Assembly: GCA_015680685.1 (NCBI GenBank)
Contig: MNCI01004112.1
Coordinates: forward strand, 39,928-103,927
Direction of reading: 5' to 3'
Length of the DNA: 64,000 nt
Source: Gnetum montanum
Lineage: Eukaryota > Streptophyta > Gnetopsida > Gnetales > Gnetaceae
This document shows positions 1 to 11,785 of this stretch, in pieces. Below the pieces are notes generated by a model. The model was given only the letters and a program-made list of their open reading frames with translations, was not told where the DNA came from and did no database searches. Each line of letters starts with the position of its first letter. Within the stretch, counting starts at the first letter, position 1. The translations under genes and the position numbers were made by a program.

Positions 1-960
1 TTTTGTGATGAAGAGGATGAGTCACCACTCGAAGAGTTGGTGAACAGAAAAACCTTGTTGCTTTAGAAGCTAACAATGGAAGTAGCAGCTAAGGTAGATG
101 ACGTATGGAGCTCCTTAGATAGTAAAATTGAAACTGTTCTAAAGATTGTAGAGGAGTCTAAGGAGGAACAAAGTAGTGACAGGAACAAGACAAAGCGGAG
201 AGATTTAGGCCCTGCACATAACAAGGGTAAAGGAAAAATTACTAACTCTGATGTGGTTGTGGACTCAGACACAGACGATGATGGTGGATGTGAGATCTGC
301 CACTATGACCATCCTAAGGGATGTTGTCTAATCATCTCACATTTACAAGAGTCTGGGGTGTATGTGCTCAACCCAAGACTTAATCAACGGCAGACACCCT
401 GAAGGTTACCTTATCCCCAAGGTAACCCAAGACAGTTCCACTAACCATTAAGGTACTATCCAAGCGGAACTCCACCAAAACCCATCGGGCAGCATCAGCA
501 GTGGCAATACCCACAGTCATGGGGGATGCCACCACCTAAACAACAGTACCCTTACCGGTAGCCTCATCCATATGATTACTATGTGCAGCAACCAATTTCT
601 CCAAGTGACTCCATGGGTCACACAACCCCCCAACATCACTACCAAGTTCAGGAGTACTTTAGAAGGACTCCTTCTCCTCCACATCCATGCCATCCTCCTA
701 ATCCATCTGCACGTCTTCCACCAGTATTTCCTATAACATCTCTTGCTCCAACAATGCAAGGGGAGCTCCCCACTCAACTACAACAACGTCATGCTACGAG
801 AGCCGTAAACATTCAACTCGCTACTAGTTCTGACAACCATAAAAAGAAAAGACCTTTCTTCAGAACCAAAAGGCCAGACAAGCTCTCAAAACAACAAGCA
901 GTTGAGTCTGTAAGCACTCCTCCAACATACAAGGCTTCGGAGCTCCCTTCAGTTCAATAT
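1..960 (+). pseudogene. Gag C-terminus and Pro/Gln-rich linker, copy A
   Basis: Frame 1 is open from base 1 apart from in-frame stops near 64, 400, 442 and 559. It starts in an acidic segment (DEEDESPLEEL) that in F and E also lies just before a coiled region. A Lys-rich stretch follows, then a zinc-knuckle-like motif CEICHYDHPKGC near 291-326 with C-x2-C-x3-H-x3-C spacing, and then a long Pro/Gln/Tyr-rich linker with many SPP and PPHP runs. Gag proteins of this type bind and package element RNA in cytoplasmic particles. The stop near 64 replaces a Gln that is kept in F, which fits C-to-T decay. This is one of the less frameshifted gag segments in the window, but it is not functional. Confidence 0.8.
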
Positions 961-1745
961 CAGAGCTCAACACAAATGGTTATGTTAACACATACTGTAA
1001 CCGACTGGATCAAGGTAGGCCACCTTCCTAGGAAATTAACTAAACCTGGAAGTCCCTTAATCTACCTCCAAGTCACTAGGAATGAACCACATAAGGCTCT
1101 TCTTGACTGAGGTTCCAAAGTCAACTTAATTTCACAAGAAATGTATCAATCCTGGAACCTACCCCAACTTAAGAAGAGCAACATCCAACTAGAGCTAGCA
1201 GACCAGTCCATCACCATTCCCTTAGGATTGGTAGAGGACATCGTTACCACTGTGTGTGGGTGGTCATACCCAGCTGATTTCCTGGTGATAGAAGTTAGCA
1301 ACAACGAAGGGGACTTCCCGATTATAATGGGAAGGGCATGGCTAAGCACAATAGACACATGCCTAGGGATTCATGATCTTTCCTTGGAAATATATAAGGT
1401 AAATATTTATGGAAAGATCGAGAAGAAGAAAGTTCCATGCATCACATACAATGACGCAGAGGGTGATGACATGGAAGAATGTTCAACATCTCTTCAATGT
1501 AATCAGTGTGCCCAAGAAACACAAATTCAAAGGTGCCTATATGTAGCAACCACACCAGTAGTGGACACCCTGTGGTTGACAGCTACTAGAAAGAGCAACC
1601 CAATATGCACCAAATGAGCTGAGGAAATAACCCATGCCAACAACAAGGGCATAAACACATTGGAATATGAGCATTGCCCACTTCCACCCCTTAATCTAAG
1701 AACATTAATGGGGAGGAGTTGGGCACTTTACGAAATTCAAACAGG
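961..1745 (+). pseudogene. Aspartic protease and start of protease-RT linker, copy A
   Basis: Continues in the same frame as gag, so gag-pro was one reading frame. The retropepsin active site, expected as LLDSGS, reads LLD-stop-GS at about 1099-1116: the catalytic Asp remains and the next codon is TGA. Downstream are the typical second half (GWSYPADFLVIEV) and the flap/ILG-like region (DFPIIMGRAWLSTID). After about 1490 the protein matches the Cys/Gln-rich linker between protease and RT in copy F. The frame stays usable until it runs into the 3' region near 1745. The domain is clear, and the stop at the active site makes this copy inactive. Confidence 0.85.
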
Positions 1746-2430
1746 TGCTCATTATTTTGGATCTCTGCCTTTCCATTCAGTCATGGGGGAGATGGCCACC
1801 TATGCTAATCATATGGGGCCCTCAGTTCTTTTACACATTTTTTTACACATTTTTTGTTTCACACGTTTTTGTTTTACACATTTTTGTTTTACACGTTTTT
1901 GTTTTACATGTTTTTGTTTTTCACATTTTTGTTTTACAAATTTCTTTAACTTTTCTTGTTTTTGTTTTACAAATTTTTTTAACTTTTCTTGTTTTATGAG
2001 TCCACTTCATCCATTCATCCACCAGTTTTATGTGTGTGTGCGTGTGATCCACCTTGTAAGTTTTTCACCCAATAAGGGTTTTGGATGATGGTATGAACTG
2101 CTTTCATATTGATTGCTAATGTTTGGTCTTTACCTTTAGGTCACAATGTTGATACGAAGGTATATTCTTTTGATATCGCAGGCAATGAGTCCACTTCATC
2201 CATTCATCCACCAGTTTCTATGGTCTCTCTCGACTTGGAAATGTACAGTCCCTTTTTAAAATAAGAACTTTAACAAATTGGTGATTGGGAATTTCTCAAA
2301 CTAAGGAAGGACTCAAGGATTAAAGAGGGTGTGACTTCAAGGGAACTTGATGCATTTGTGTTGGCCATTCTCTTGGGTGCTTGGATGTTTTCTTCTTGAG
2401 TTTTCTTACCATTACGATGTTACTTCATTC
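1746..2430 (+). repeat. Element 3' region, copy A, with purine motif and T-rich minisatellite
   Basis: Begins with a TCATGGGGGAGATGG purine motif near 1780 that recurs after integrase in B, E and F. It is followed at about 1830-1993 by a T-rich minisatellite built on a 15-base unit close to TTTTACACRTTTTTG. Translations of this array (repeated FCFTHFCFT) are low-complexity artefacts. Downstream sequence to 2430 matches the B 3' region, for example the TTCTCTTGGGTGCTTG block near 2368 and 14672. No gene is supported here. Confidence 0.75.
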
Positions 2431-2487
2431 TCGACAATGACAATGATGAGTGGTGAAGGTACCCTCTACACATTTCAACAGACAGAA
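2431..2487 (-). repeat. Partial duplicate of an LTR end and primer site
   Basis: The sequence around 2443-2466 (TGATGAGTGGTGAAGGTACC) repeats the start of the reverse LTR at 2507, and the bases before it resemble the same primer-site sequence. The two copies are about 63 bases apart, so the junction between copy A and the reverse LTR has a short tandem duplication. Confidence 0.6.
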
Positions 2488-2505
2488 TCCTTGACAATGA
2501 CACCA
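2488..2505 (-). promoter_or_regulatory. Primer-binding site (tRNA-Asp type), reverse LTR fragment
   Basis: On the minus strand this reads TGGTGTCATTGTCAAGGA, a decayed version of the tRNA-Asp primer site TGGCGCCGTTGCCGGGGA. It is separated by one base from the LTR end TCATCA. It shows that 2507-3391 is a 5' LTR with some internal sequence rather than a clean solo LTR. Confidence 0.65.
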
Positions 2506-2506
2506 A

Positions 2507-3391
2507 TGATGAGTGGTGAAGGTACCCTCTACACCCAACCATACGAATCACAAAGTGTTCATGCATGATCTAGTCGAATTCCATGGCCTCTCTAGTTTCT
2601 AGTGTAATTGGGAAGACAATGAACCTTGCCCTAATGGTTGTTCATTGTCTTCCAAATTACACTTGTGATGCACAATGGTATGGTTAAGTGTAATCAAGGC
2701 ATATCATTTTTATCATTTTATGTTTTATAGTTTTGGTGCTTTAAAGAGAGAGATGAAGTAAATTGAAAACTAATTTAATTTAACTATTTCACTAACCTCT
2801 AACTAGTCCTAACATAAGAATCCAATCATACTTTCTGTACATATCTTCAACCCACATATCCACTGCTAGCTTACTAAGTACTATGCTACTAGGCATACTA
2901 AGTAATAATGTTGCTAGGATTACCAAGCGAATACATATTACATTTGAAGTGGTCATACTTATGTATTTTATCTATCTAGCTTATCTTTCTTAATTAGCTT
3001 AATTAACTTAATTACTGGAAAACATTAAATAAATAACTGAAAACATTAAGTGCATGAATAAAATACCTAAACTATCTAGAAGGTTTATCAAGAAGCTCAT
3101 CTTTATTACTGTATACACTATCATGCTCAGGTACAAAAATGCTCGAATAAAGATCTGTACACTTAATGGCTCCTACTGTAGGAACTCGGGAAAATATTCT
3201 TACTTTCAAATGTAAAAACTACAAGAGTTCAGCTACTACTATGAATCTATTGCCATAAATGCAGTTGGTGAGCATGTATTTATAGGAAAGAACAGACCTT
3301 ACATCAATGGGGCCTAGTCAATGCATGAAACAATGCATCAATGAGGCCTAGTCGAGAGGGCCTCATCGACGTAGCCAACTACAACTCATCA
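2507..3391 (-). repeat. Athila-family LTR (reverse orientation), subgroup like copy H
   Basis: Bounded by TGATGAG and CTCATCA, about 885 bp. On the minus strand it contains a TATA-type box (complement of TATTTATAGG near 3276), the conserved segment ending in the poly(A)-type signal AATAAAGATGAGC (complement near 3097-3110), and the conserved U5 end. Its U3, at the right end, has GATG/CATC and GGCCTAGTC repeats like the U3 of the H LTR. The matching second LTR is absent. Confidence 0.75.
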
Positions 3392-3591
3392 AATGACACT
3401 AAAAAGCTACTTGGATTCACCTCATTCAATAACTATAGAATAGAGGTCAACACTAGACTTTCCACTTTCTCACAAGACATGGGAGAATGATTCTTGTTGC
3501 ATCGGTGTTGTTGGTAATTGGATGGTACACACCATCTTAGTGGACATTCCTCCAATAGGGATGATTAATCAGATAGATCAAATAATTTGAA

Positions 3592-6030
3592 ATTTTATTT
3601 AGTTATGAGGAAAAGGGGATGAACATATGTACCTAGTTTGTTGGAAGAAGGTGGTAAGACCAACAAATGGCAGAGGGCTAGGTGTTACTAATTTTCATGA
3701 TGAAGTCATAATGGGACATTAAGTTCTTGTTAATTGTATATTAAATGCAAATGTTATGAAGCCATGGGTAATGATCCTATGGTAGAAGTACATGTTGTGA
3801 CATGTGAGTCTCCAAGAATCTCGAGTCTGGTGAGGCATTTATGCCATTACCTAGAAATTATAGCATATGGTACTATTGGGCACCTAGCTATGTGATTTAA
3901 TATGCATGTAGTTCCTTGTAATCCCAGGCTAGCAATAGATTTGGTGCAACTACCTACCTTAGAAAATAAGATTCTTCCTTTGGCTGATTGCACATGGTGC
4001 TTTACTAGTATGGACCCTACTCCATGCACAAGGACTACAAATTAACACCATGTGTCTGCTATGTAATGTGATTGACAAGATGACACAACATTTTGTCCAT
4101 TAATGTCCCTTTATATGAGTAATCTAGGTGACCTTGGTGGCTACACTACAACTATGGGGGAATTCTCTAGTTGACACAATCCTTTGGGCATTATGGAAGG
4201 CATGAAATGCATACATATTTCAAAATGCACTTCTATGATCACTGACCTTCATTTTCAACAATGCACAATGGCTTTGGTGGAAGGTAATAGGAGCCATGGG
4301 ATACACCTTGACTTTTGAGTCAAACTACCAATGGTTCCAGAGCAATCCATAGTTATGGACATTGGTGTGGTAGATGGACTAGCAAGAATTACTTCCTCTA
4401 TTAACCCAACATCCTAAGCTAGTGAATGCTTCCTTCTTTTCATGATGGTGCAAGGATTAGACTACCTACCGTGGCATCTACATCAAACTCATGAAGGTGG
4501 GAATTATGGAGTCCCTGGACATTCCAATGGAGGAAGAGATGGTGCTACCTTTGGAGAGGGGCCTCTAAGATGTAGAAAGCTTTTTCCAAAGGATTGTTTC
4601 AAAGATAGGTAGTAGATAGGTGCCAAAGTTTGCTCTTCTATCCCTTTGGCAAGAAGTGGCAAAGCTTATCAAATATTTCTTTGTGTAATCAAGAAATGCT
4701 TGGAAGCTTCAAGGGATCCATTTTGCTTTCCTTCCATGCAACTCAATTTCCTATCAAATCTCCCTAAGTTTTTCTTAGTTGTGCTTTGAAGGGAAAATGG
4801 GGATGAAATTTGGGCTTAATTCTGACTCTATGAAATGCAGTGTGATCGTGGGTTCCTATGCCAACCAAAACCATCTAGGTTATGAGAAATTATAAATGTT
4901 TTCATCCCTCTCTCAAGGGTGAGTCCTCCACTTCGGTTAGGTAGGTTCTAGAGGAGTGGCTAGAGATGGAGGCATCAATGGTGGGTGGAGGGGACCCAGA
5001 CCTAGACCAAGGGTATGTTACTCATGAACTACCACTTCAAGACTAGACCAAATTGACAAAGGAGTAAGTTTTTTGAAAGTTGTAAAGCTAGTATGAGGTT
5101 GATCTACTTTGGGCCATTGAGGAGGCAAGGGCCCAAAAATAGTCATGCTAAGAGGTAGAGCTAAGTAGGCAAGAAGAGACAACCAAAAATAGATTCCAAG
5201 AGGTAGAATGGTAGATGTAAGAGGCTGCCATGTAGGAACAAAGATAGAGGGAGCTACAAGAGGCTATTAGGAGGATTGCTTTAGAAAAATAGTTCAAGGT
5301 GCAAATTTAGGAGGGTCTATGCTGAGAGTAAGAATGACTATCATGAGAAGAGGAGGAAGAGGCACAACTCACCAAGGTCCTTCTTGAGAAAGAACAACTT
5401 CTGTAGGGTCAAATGGACATGCATGAAACTAATGCATGGTGTTGGTTTAGAATGGGTCCCTGCCCCTATGATATCATAGAGTTAGGCTAGCCTTAGAAGG
5501 CACATTCAGAATACTTTTGGAAAGTTCCACCCAGACAAGGCCTCCACTACGAAGTCACAATAGAACCATGAGGAGATGTACAAGGAATTGCAAGAAACAA
5601 TGAACTTGGTTGCTATGGAACATTTTTAGGTAATTCTAGATGCTATCCACAATCTAGAGATGGTAGTCTACCCTTGTACCAAGATTCAATGACCTACTAG
5701 ATGACCTTTCTTATTAGAATGAAGAGAGGATGCTCTACCAAAGTGATTGATTTTTTATTAATAGTTTTGGATGCAACCAATAGAAGGACCTAGGAGGGAT
5801 TAGTTTTGGTGGAGAGGTCCTATTTCTGCTTTAGTAAAAATTTTGTTGCGATGGGGGTTTTTATTTCTATACATTTCCTATAAATCTTTCTAGTGGGATT
5901 CTTCCTCCCCCATCTCAGGAGAGGGGTGAATTACACCCTTTAATTTTCTACGATATATCCCCATGTAAGTTCCCAAAATGCTTTTGTTAATACAATGCTT
6001 GACCTTTTTGCTAAAAAATAAAAAGGACAA
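3592..6030 (+). pseudogene. Probable LINE (non-LTR retrotransposon) 3' relic
   Basis: Near 3655-3700 the sequence translates to VRPTNGRGLGVTNFHDEV, like the GGLGI segment after LINE reverse transcriptases. At about 4176-4250 it reads ILWALWKA-stop-NAYIFQNALL, typical of the zinc-binding tail (zf-RVT) of plant LINEs. Beyond that is a region rich in Glu, Lys and Gln codons (about 5080-5420) with coiled-coil character, and the stretch ends at 6001-6035 with TTTTTGCTAAAAAATAAAAA, a LINE-like A-rich tail. Stops and frameshifts occur throughout. No target duplication was identified. The C-terminal coiled-coil part is unusual and could be a separate sequence. Confidence 0.4.
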
Positions 6031-6394
6031 CCCCTATAATTGAAAATTTGCGAGGCCAGAGAGTGATCGTTTATTACTCTAGCTGATTATGTCAATAAAT
6101 TTGTTTCTAAACTTGATGATTATAGGATTAATGAAGCTTCAACATGTTCAAATAGTTAAGTTTCAAACAAGTATACTCATCCAAGATTGCAGGAATAATC
6201 AAGTCACTAACTGCCTCCCGCCAACAATATTCTTCCAATAACGTAGTGGAAATGACTGAGATTCTCGAGTAACATATTGGCTTGGTGTGTACTTATAGTT
6301 TTTCTTGAGGGTTGCAACCCTCCTTTCCCTTATAGCACTAAAAAATAAAAAAATAAAAAGAGAAAGAAAAGAAAGAATCTTGTTGATGAAGAAT

Positions 6395-6990
6395 TTATCA
6401 ATCCCATAGCCTTTTCAACATTACTAAGAATTTCATTTTCCAAACATTTTACTGCTTCACATATGAGCACCTTGACCTCACTCTCAACAATCTAACAAAT
6501 AAAATTTCACATCTTTATCATCAATGACAACTTATTCACCTAGGTATCACCATTATCTATCCTTCATTTTCTTTCCCTTTCTTCATCTTCCCTCTTTTGT
6601 TCCAAAAATTATCACACTCCATGCCCATTTCAAAACTATTGGGAATTGCCTTTTCCAAACAATATACTATAGGATTATTGTACCACCTTATTGATTCATA
6701 ATGAATCATCTCCACAGTTCAATAACATCACTATTCATCCCTACCTCCTAATTTGTTTGTTTTTTGTGTCCTTTTTCTTCCCTTTTTCTTTTGTTACACA
6801 ATTCATCACTTCCATAGCCTTTTCAATATTATTAGGAGTTGTTGTTTTCGAATAGTCTATTGCTTCATGTATACAAAACCAAATAATGTAATGGTAAATA
6901 TGGTTCAATGCAAGAGACATATAGTTAGTAAAAATCATAATAATGTTGCAAGGCTTGACAGGAGAAAATAAACAACCAAAATGTGTAGCC
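6395..6990. repeat. Degenerate tandem repeat, about 200-bp period
   Basis: A motif like CCATAGCCTTTTCAAYATT recurs near 6403, 6622 (diverged) and 6812, each followed by a TTTTCCAAACA-like block. On the minus strand the units translate to related peptides (VEKAMGLIN, IEKAMEVMN) with Lys-rich tails. Three decayed units are visible. No gene is recognised. Confidence 0.4.
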
Positions 6991-8884
6991 ATGACAAAGA
7001 ATTCTTGTTAAAATTCTCATGTAATCTCAACATCAGAAATCAGAACATCTTAAGTCCCTGTCCATCCATAGGTTTTCCTTATTCTATTTGATCAATCCAC
7101 ATTTTTCTAACTCTTTTTGGCCTTAAACAACTTGTGAAAAGTAGAGTAATCAAAAAGTTTGTTTAGGCTTATACAAATAGTAGGGAAGAAAAACCACTAA
7201 TAGGAAATTCCTAAAAAGAGAGAAAAAGGTTTAATGGTATTCCATTCACATGATGAACTTGTAGGATAAACTAGTGCAATAATGTTTAACACAAGAATCG
7301 ACAATTTGTAAAAAATCAATTTGGATTCGCACTCAAGCTAAGGTTAATAAGGAATATGATTAGATTGTAAGAAATGAAACAAAACTAAAACTCACAAATT
7401 TTGTTATCTCTGTAAGGCGACCCTTAGATCTATTAGATGAAATGAAGATTTCGCCATCCTAATTTCAAAAAATTAGGGAATGACTATTACAAAGAAAATG
7501 TATCCCTCAATATATATAGAGCTTATACAAGATGTGTGAACAAAAAGAAACAAGTATTTAAAATATCTATGGTATACCAACAAACATTCCAGGAGGGTTG
7601 TTACTTTACAAGGGCTCTATAGAAAGTCCACATTGTTTTACACTTGTTAAAGTTGAATGAAGAAATCATATATGTAAGGGGTTATTCTTTGATGCATAGA
7701 ATTTCGAAATAATACATGCTAACTAAATAATCAAATCACTCAATTCATAAGAATCAAAAAAATTGAAAATCAAGAAAAATATCATATAAACTACATAGAG
7801 TATAATTTTGGGTAAAAGAAAGCAAAGGAGGGAAAATTTTTAGATTTGAGCATTAAGAAATTGCAAGGTCAAACATGTGAAAGAATGAAGAAATTGATGA
7901 GGATATTATTTCTAACATTGATGGATAAAATGTAGTCAAAGTAAAGTCCCATATCATCATATAATCCTAATGACATAAGAAAATTGTACAAAATGGTACT
8001 AGTCATCATTATCCTAGCCTTATTACAGTCAAATGGTGTCAGCTTTATGAGTTCTTTTTTATCATTATTTCTATCTCTCAAGAGCCATTTAATAGTTATT
8101 TCAAGTTCTTTTATATCTATTTTGGTTAGTTCTTGCCTATGCCCTTTTTGGTCTTACCATTGTTTTTTTTATTCAACTTTAAGCAAAAAACCTTAATAAG
8201 AAATTGAAAATAGCAGTGATTAAAATTCTAAGAAAAAATAGCCAAAATTTAAAACCCTATTGATTGGGCCAACATATAAAATATCTCACTTTTTCTATGT
8301 TTCTAAGTTTTTACCTTCGTCCCTTTTTGTATTCATTGTTGTATGTATCATAAACATATTGGCAAATGTGACAACTCCTAGGTCTACCATGTTATGATAG
8401 TTTTACAGTTTTACTTATTCCCTACTTTGGTTAGGGTGCCCTATTTTTGGACGATGGTCATGGAATTTTTGAATTTAATGAGAAGTTTCTTTAATACATA
8501 TTCCTAAGTTTTTATCCAAAAAAAAAAGGAAAACACTTAAAATAAAGAAAACCTAAATATCTGGCTTCTACATTCTGTAAAACTCTAACAAAAGAGACAT
8601 TCCAAATTTCAAATTTAACTTGAAATAAAAAACTAATAATGTGATTAAAATTATTTTTTTTAACCTTTTCTTTTTAATTTCTCTATTAATATTAATACCT
8701 TGAGATATATGATATTCATATTATCAACATGTGAATGACAACTATAATTATGCAAGTTTTAACTTCTTTCTAAACCCCATGAAAGTTTTCCCATCTCAAG
8801 GAATGTAGATTTTTCTTAAAATTATTATTAACAAGTGAATTTGAATTTGAACAAAATGAAATGTTTCATTGAAATGCTAAATTA
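6991..8884. other. AT-rich spacer, no gene seen
   Basis: Low-complexity AT-rich sequence with short chance reading frames only. I see no conserved domain, LTR ends, RNA gene or splice-supported exon. 6031-6394 is similar. Confidence 0.5.
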
Positions 8885-9425
8885 ATTTTGGCCGAAAGGC
8901 CAACTACCTATTGGCTAGACATTGTTACAGGAAATAAATAATTATCACCATGATGTTGGGTCAAGAATGAACCTTTTCATGAAAATTATTATGGGTATGT
9001 ATTGACTAGACTATGAAAAATAAATAATTATCATCATAATAGCTGGTTTTTTGGTTGAGAGCCCAACTAGCAACTGATTGGACTTTGTCATAGAAAATAA
9101 ATAATTATTATCATAATGCTAGCCCATAGAGATAAACCTTTTCATGGAAATTATTATTTTGGCTGAGAGGCCAACTACTAGTTGACTACACTTTACTATG
9201 GGAAATAAATAATCATTGTCATAATGCTAAGTTAAGAAATGAACTTTTTCATGAGAATTATTATAGGTATGTATTGGTTAGGCTATTACAAATAAATAAT
9301 TATGGGAATTATTATGAATACATAATTGCTCCACCAATAATGTTGAGCCAAGAGATGAACTTTTGCACATGAGTTATTATGGGTATGTAATGCCTTAGCC
9401 AATTACAAAAAAAAATTTTAAGGCT
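8885..9425. repeat. Degenerate tandem array with AAATAAATAATTAT core
   Basis: A core AAATAAATAATTAT recurs near 8932, 9017, 9096, 9201 and 9288. It is interleaved with a GGCCGAAAGGCCAACTA-type block (8890, 9051, 9164) and a GAACCTTTTCATGAAAATTATTA-like block. Spacing varies from about 80 to 160 bases, so the array is old or built from compound units. A short AT dinucleotide run follows at about 9555-9570. Confidence 0.55.
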
Positions 9426-9654
9426 AAATAACTGCATGACAAGAATTATTTAACATTGATTTTGATTTTTTTCAACATCAAAATCAATTCTCAATGAATT
9501 AAATTTGGGATATCATTAATTTGTAAAAAAAAAAAAAGATTCTTTTGGCCAAATAATATATATATATATAGCTAAACTAGTAGATAAAAGATTTTAGGTT
9601 ATCACATCATGAACATATTTGATTGGAATTATAAAAAATAATTATATTTTACAT

Positions 9655-10576
9655 TGATGAGAGTGGTTACTCTAATAATTAGAGTGGTAATTATTAGAGT
9701 AGTTACTCTAATTATTAGAGTGGTAGTTTCTCTAAAATTAGAGGGGTAGTTTCTCTCTAAAATTAGAGGGGCAATTTCTCGAAAATTAGAGTGGCAGTTT
9801 TTGTAATTATTAGAGTAGTTGCTCCCAAGCCTATACATACAGTGCCCAGGCACACAATAAGGAGGAGTCAAAAAGAAGAAGAAGAATTTAGAAGAAGAAT
9901 TCAAAAGAGGAAGTCTTTTAGGAGTCAAATAGCACAACTCTAGAAAAGTGCCCATAGCAGGAGGTCTAAGTGTGGATGGATCTTTATTTGAGCATTGTGT
10001 ACCTGAGAACACCTTGTGTATGGCAATAAAGACGAGCTCTTGGATTCATCCTTGCAGCACTTGAGATTTTTTTTCTTACTCATTTCCTTTATTTTATTTT
10101 CTTTTGCATTTATTTTATTTTATTTTATGCACTTTACATTTCTGTTATTAGCACACACAGTATGATCACTTCGAGCATATGTGTAACACTTGGTAACCTA
10201 GTAACGATTAGCATTTGGTAATCCCAGTAGTGTTTTGCTGGTTCAAGATGTGTACGGAAAGTGAGAACGGATACTAGTGTTAGGATTAGTTTAAAGCCTA
10301 GTTAATCAGTAGTTAAGTTAAATTAGTCACTTAGTTATCTCTCTCTTTCCCTATTAGCATAGGACATAAAAACATAAAAGCTATAAAAATCATATGCCTC
10401 AAACTTACTTAACCATATAATCGTGACATAGAAGTAAGTTTGGGAAGACAATGATCAACCAACCTGTCCTTGTTCCACAAAGGCACAGAGGCACTTAGTC
10501 CTTGGAATTCAACTAGATCATGCGTGAAACACTTGTATTCATATGGTTGAGTGTAGGGGTACCTTGCTGCTCATCA
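9655..10576 (+). repeat. 5' LTR of copy B
   Basis: Starts TGATGAGAGTGG and ends GCTCATCA. The first 175 bases are an array of near-palindromes around CTCTAATTATTAGAG. A weakened TATA box (CCTATACATACAG) lies near 9830; the 3' LTR keeps CCTATAAATACAATG. The poly(A)-type signal is GGCAATAAAGACGAGC near 10022. A minus-strand reading frame at 9629-10012 is only the complement of this LTR. Confidence 0.92.
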
Positions 10577-10577
10577 T

Positions 10578-10595
10578 TGGTGCTGTTGTCAGGGA
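10578..10595 (+). promoter_or_regulatory. Primer-binding site, tRNA-Asp type, copy B
   Basis: TGGTGCTGTTGTCAGGGA lies one base after the LTR end. It differs from the plant tRNA-Asp 3' complement TGGCGCCGTTGCCGGGGA mostly by C-to-T or G-to-A changes. Confidence 0.8.
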
Positions 10596-10722
10596 CTTAG
10601 TTGTTTGTGTGCTATGTAGAACATAGGAAATCATCCATATCGTTGGGACGTTAGAACGAATCCTTAGGATTGATCAAAGGAAAGATAAGACAATGGTAAA
10701 TCGCACATCGAACAAGACGAAA

Positions 10723-11785
10723 ATGTCTTCTTCTTGGCACAAGAGCACTTCACCGTGTAGGACTAACACAAGAGACAGTCAGTAGCATCATAGATGTAAC
10801 CAAGATCCGCCAGTTTCAGGTAGTATATACTCATCATGATGTACCTGATTTCACCTTTATCCTCCACCAAGATGAACAACTACATTGGAGAGACTTGGAG
10901 GGTAACATAGTGTTGCCTCCAGACCGATCAGTCCCCAACATGCTCCTTCGTGCTCTCACACGAATAGGCATGCTGCTTTTATACGTGGAATACATTGCAT
11001 GTAATCATGACACAAGGGACTATCATCCCATAGAAGTGCAACATCAACAAGACTTGTGACAGGAGAGTTACCACACATCCCTAAAGGGTAAATGGCTCCA
11101 TAACGCCCCACATGTTTTAAGCAAAATTGGGGATGGCGAACCGGTTTCAACAGGTTCCCCACCAAATGATGTTCCCCCTTCTAACGATGGTCAGGAGGTG
11201 GTGTATCAGAACCTCCACTTTGCAATTCACAACCCTGGTTTTGATCCCCATGAACACAAAGTGTTCAACGAGGAAACACAAACACACGATAAGGGTGGAC
11301 GTTCTAATAGTAATCACGATCAAGGCCAAGACCACCAAAGAGAAGGTAGAAAACACCGTCATGGTGATGGTTCTCCTTCTTCTTCACCTTCATCATCACA
11401 TTCATCCTCTCCTTCGGTGTCGAGATACAGTCATAAGGAAACTAACTGTGAGGATAAAGGAAGACAAAGTGAAAAACATTGACGAGATAGTCGAGAACAA
11501 GGACTAGGGAACTCTAGGGAATCACAGCATAGAAGAAGGGAGAGTAGGGAATTGCGTAGAAATCACAGATGCTATGAACAAGATGACCACGAAGAACCCC
11601 TACTCATAACCAGAAGCATGTTAGATATCACAGAGGTCGTAAGAGTTCCAACAAGGCATCAAAAGGATAGTAGGATCAAGAGGTTAGACATGAACAATAT
11701 CCCACAATTTGAAGGGGGATACAATGTTGATCCTCAAAACACTTACAAGCATTCCACGATGCGTGTGCCTTGTAGAACATTGCAT
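10723..11785 (+). pseudogene. Gag, copy B (N-terminal and Ser/Arg-rich parts)
   Basis: The likely start is ATGTCTTCTTCT at 10723, which aligns with the MSSS start of H gag at 60477. A frameshift moves the conserved N-terminal domain (FTFILHQDEQLHWRDL, near 10850) to another frame. A Ser-rich, His/Arg/Lys-rich segment follows (GSPSSSPSSSHSSSPS near 11370) and then the IKRLDMNNIPQFEGGYN block that begins the retrotransposon gag domain. The gag domain is cut after its first residues. The Ser/Arg-rich part is shared by E, F and H. Confidence 0.8.

Larger units (their letters stand above)
1..2430 (+). mobile_element. Athila-like Ty3/gypsy copy A, 5' truncated by window, pol deleted
   Basis: The 3' part of a family member in forward orientation. 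It holds the gag C-terminus, a Pro/Gln-rich linker and the protease, all in reading frame 1, and then passes at about position 1745 straight into the non-coding 3' region that follows integrase in copies B, E and F. RT, RNase H and integrase are therefore deleted. The 3' LTR is not found: the copy ends near 2430, where a reverse LTR fragment begins. Family membership is seen from protein-level similarity to F and E over gag, linker and protease. The position of the deletion is inferred by comparison with B and F. Confidence 0.85.

Noticed and set aside
1745-2088. Overlapping plus-strand frames with repeated FCFTHF residues
   Set aside because: They translate the T-rich minisatellite in the 3' region of copy A and are low-complexity artefacts.
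2507-3391. 3' LTR of copy A
   Set aside because: It is in the opposite orientation to A and is followed on its inner side by its own primer site, so it belongs to another element.
9629-10012. 127-codon minus-strand frame, with a related one at 16278-16559
   Set aside because: Both are complements of the two B LTRs, where repeated ATTATTAGAG units keep the reverse frame open. No independent coding support.
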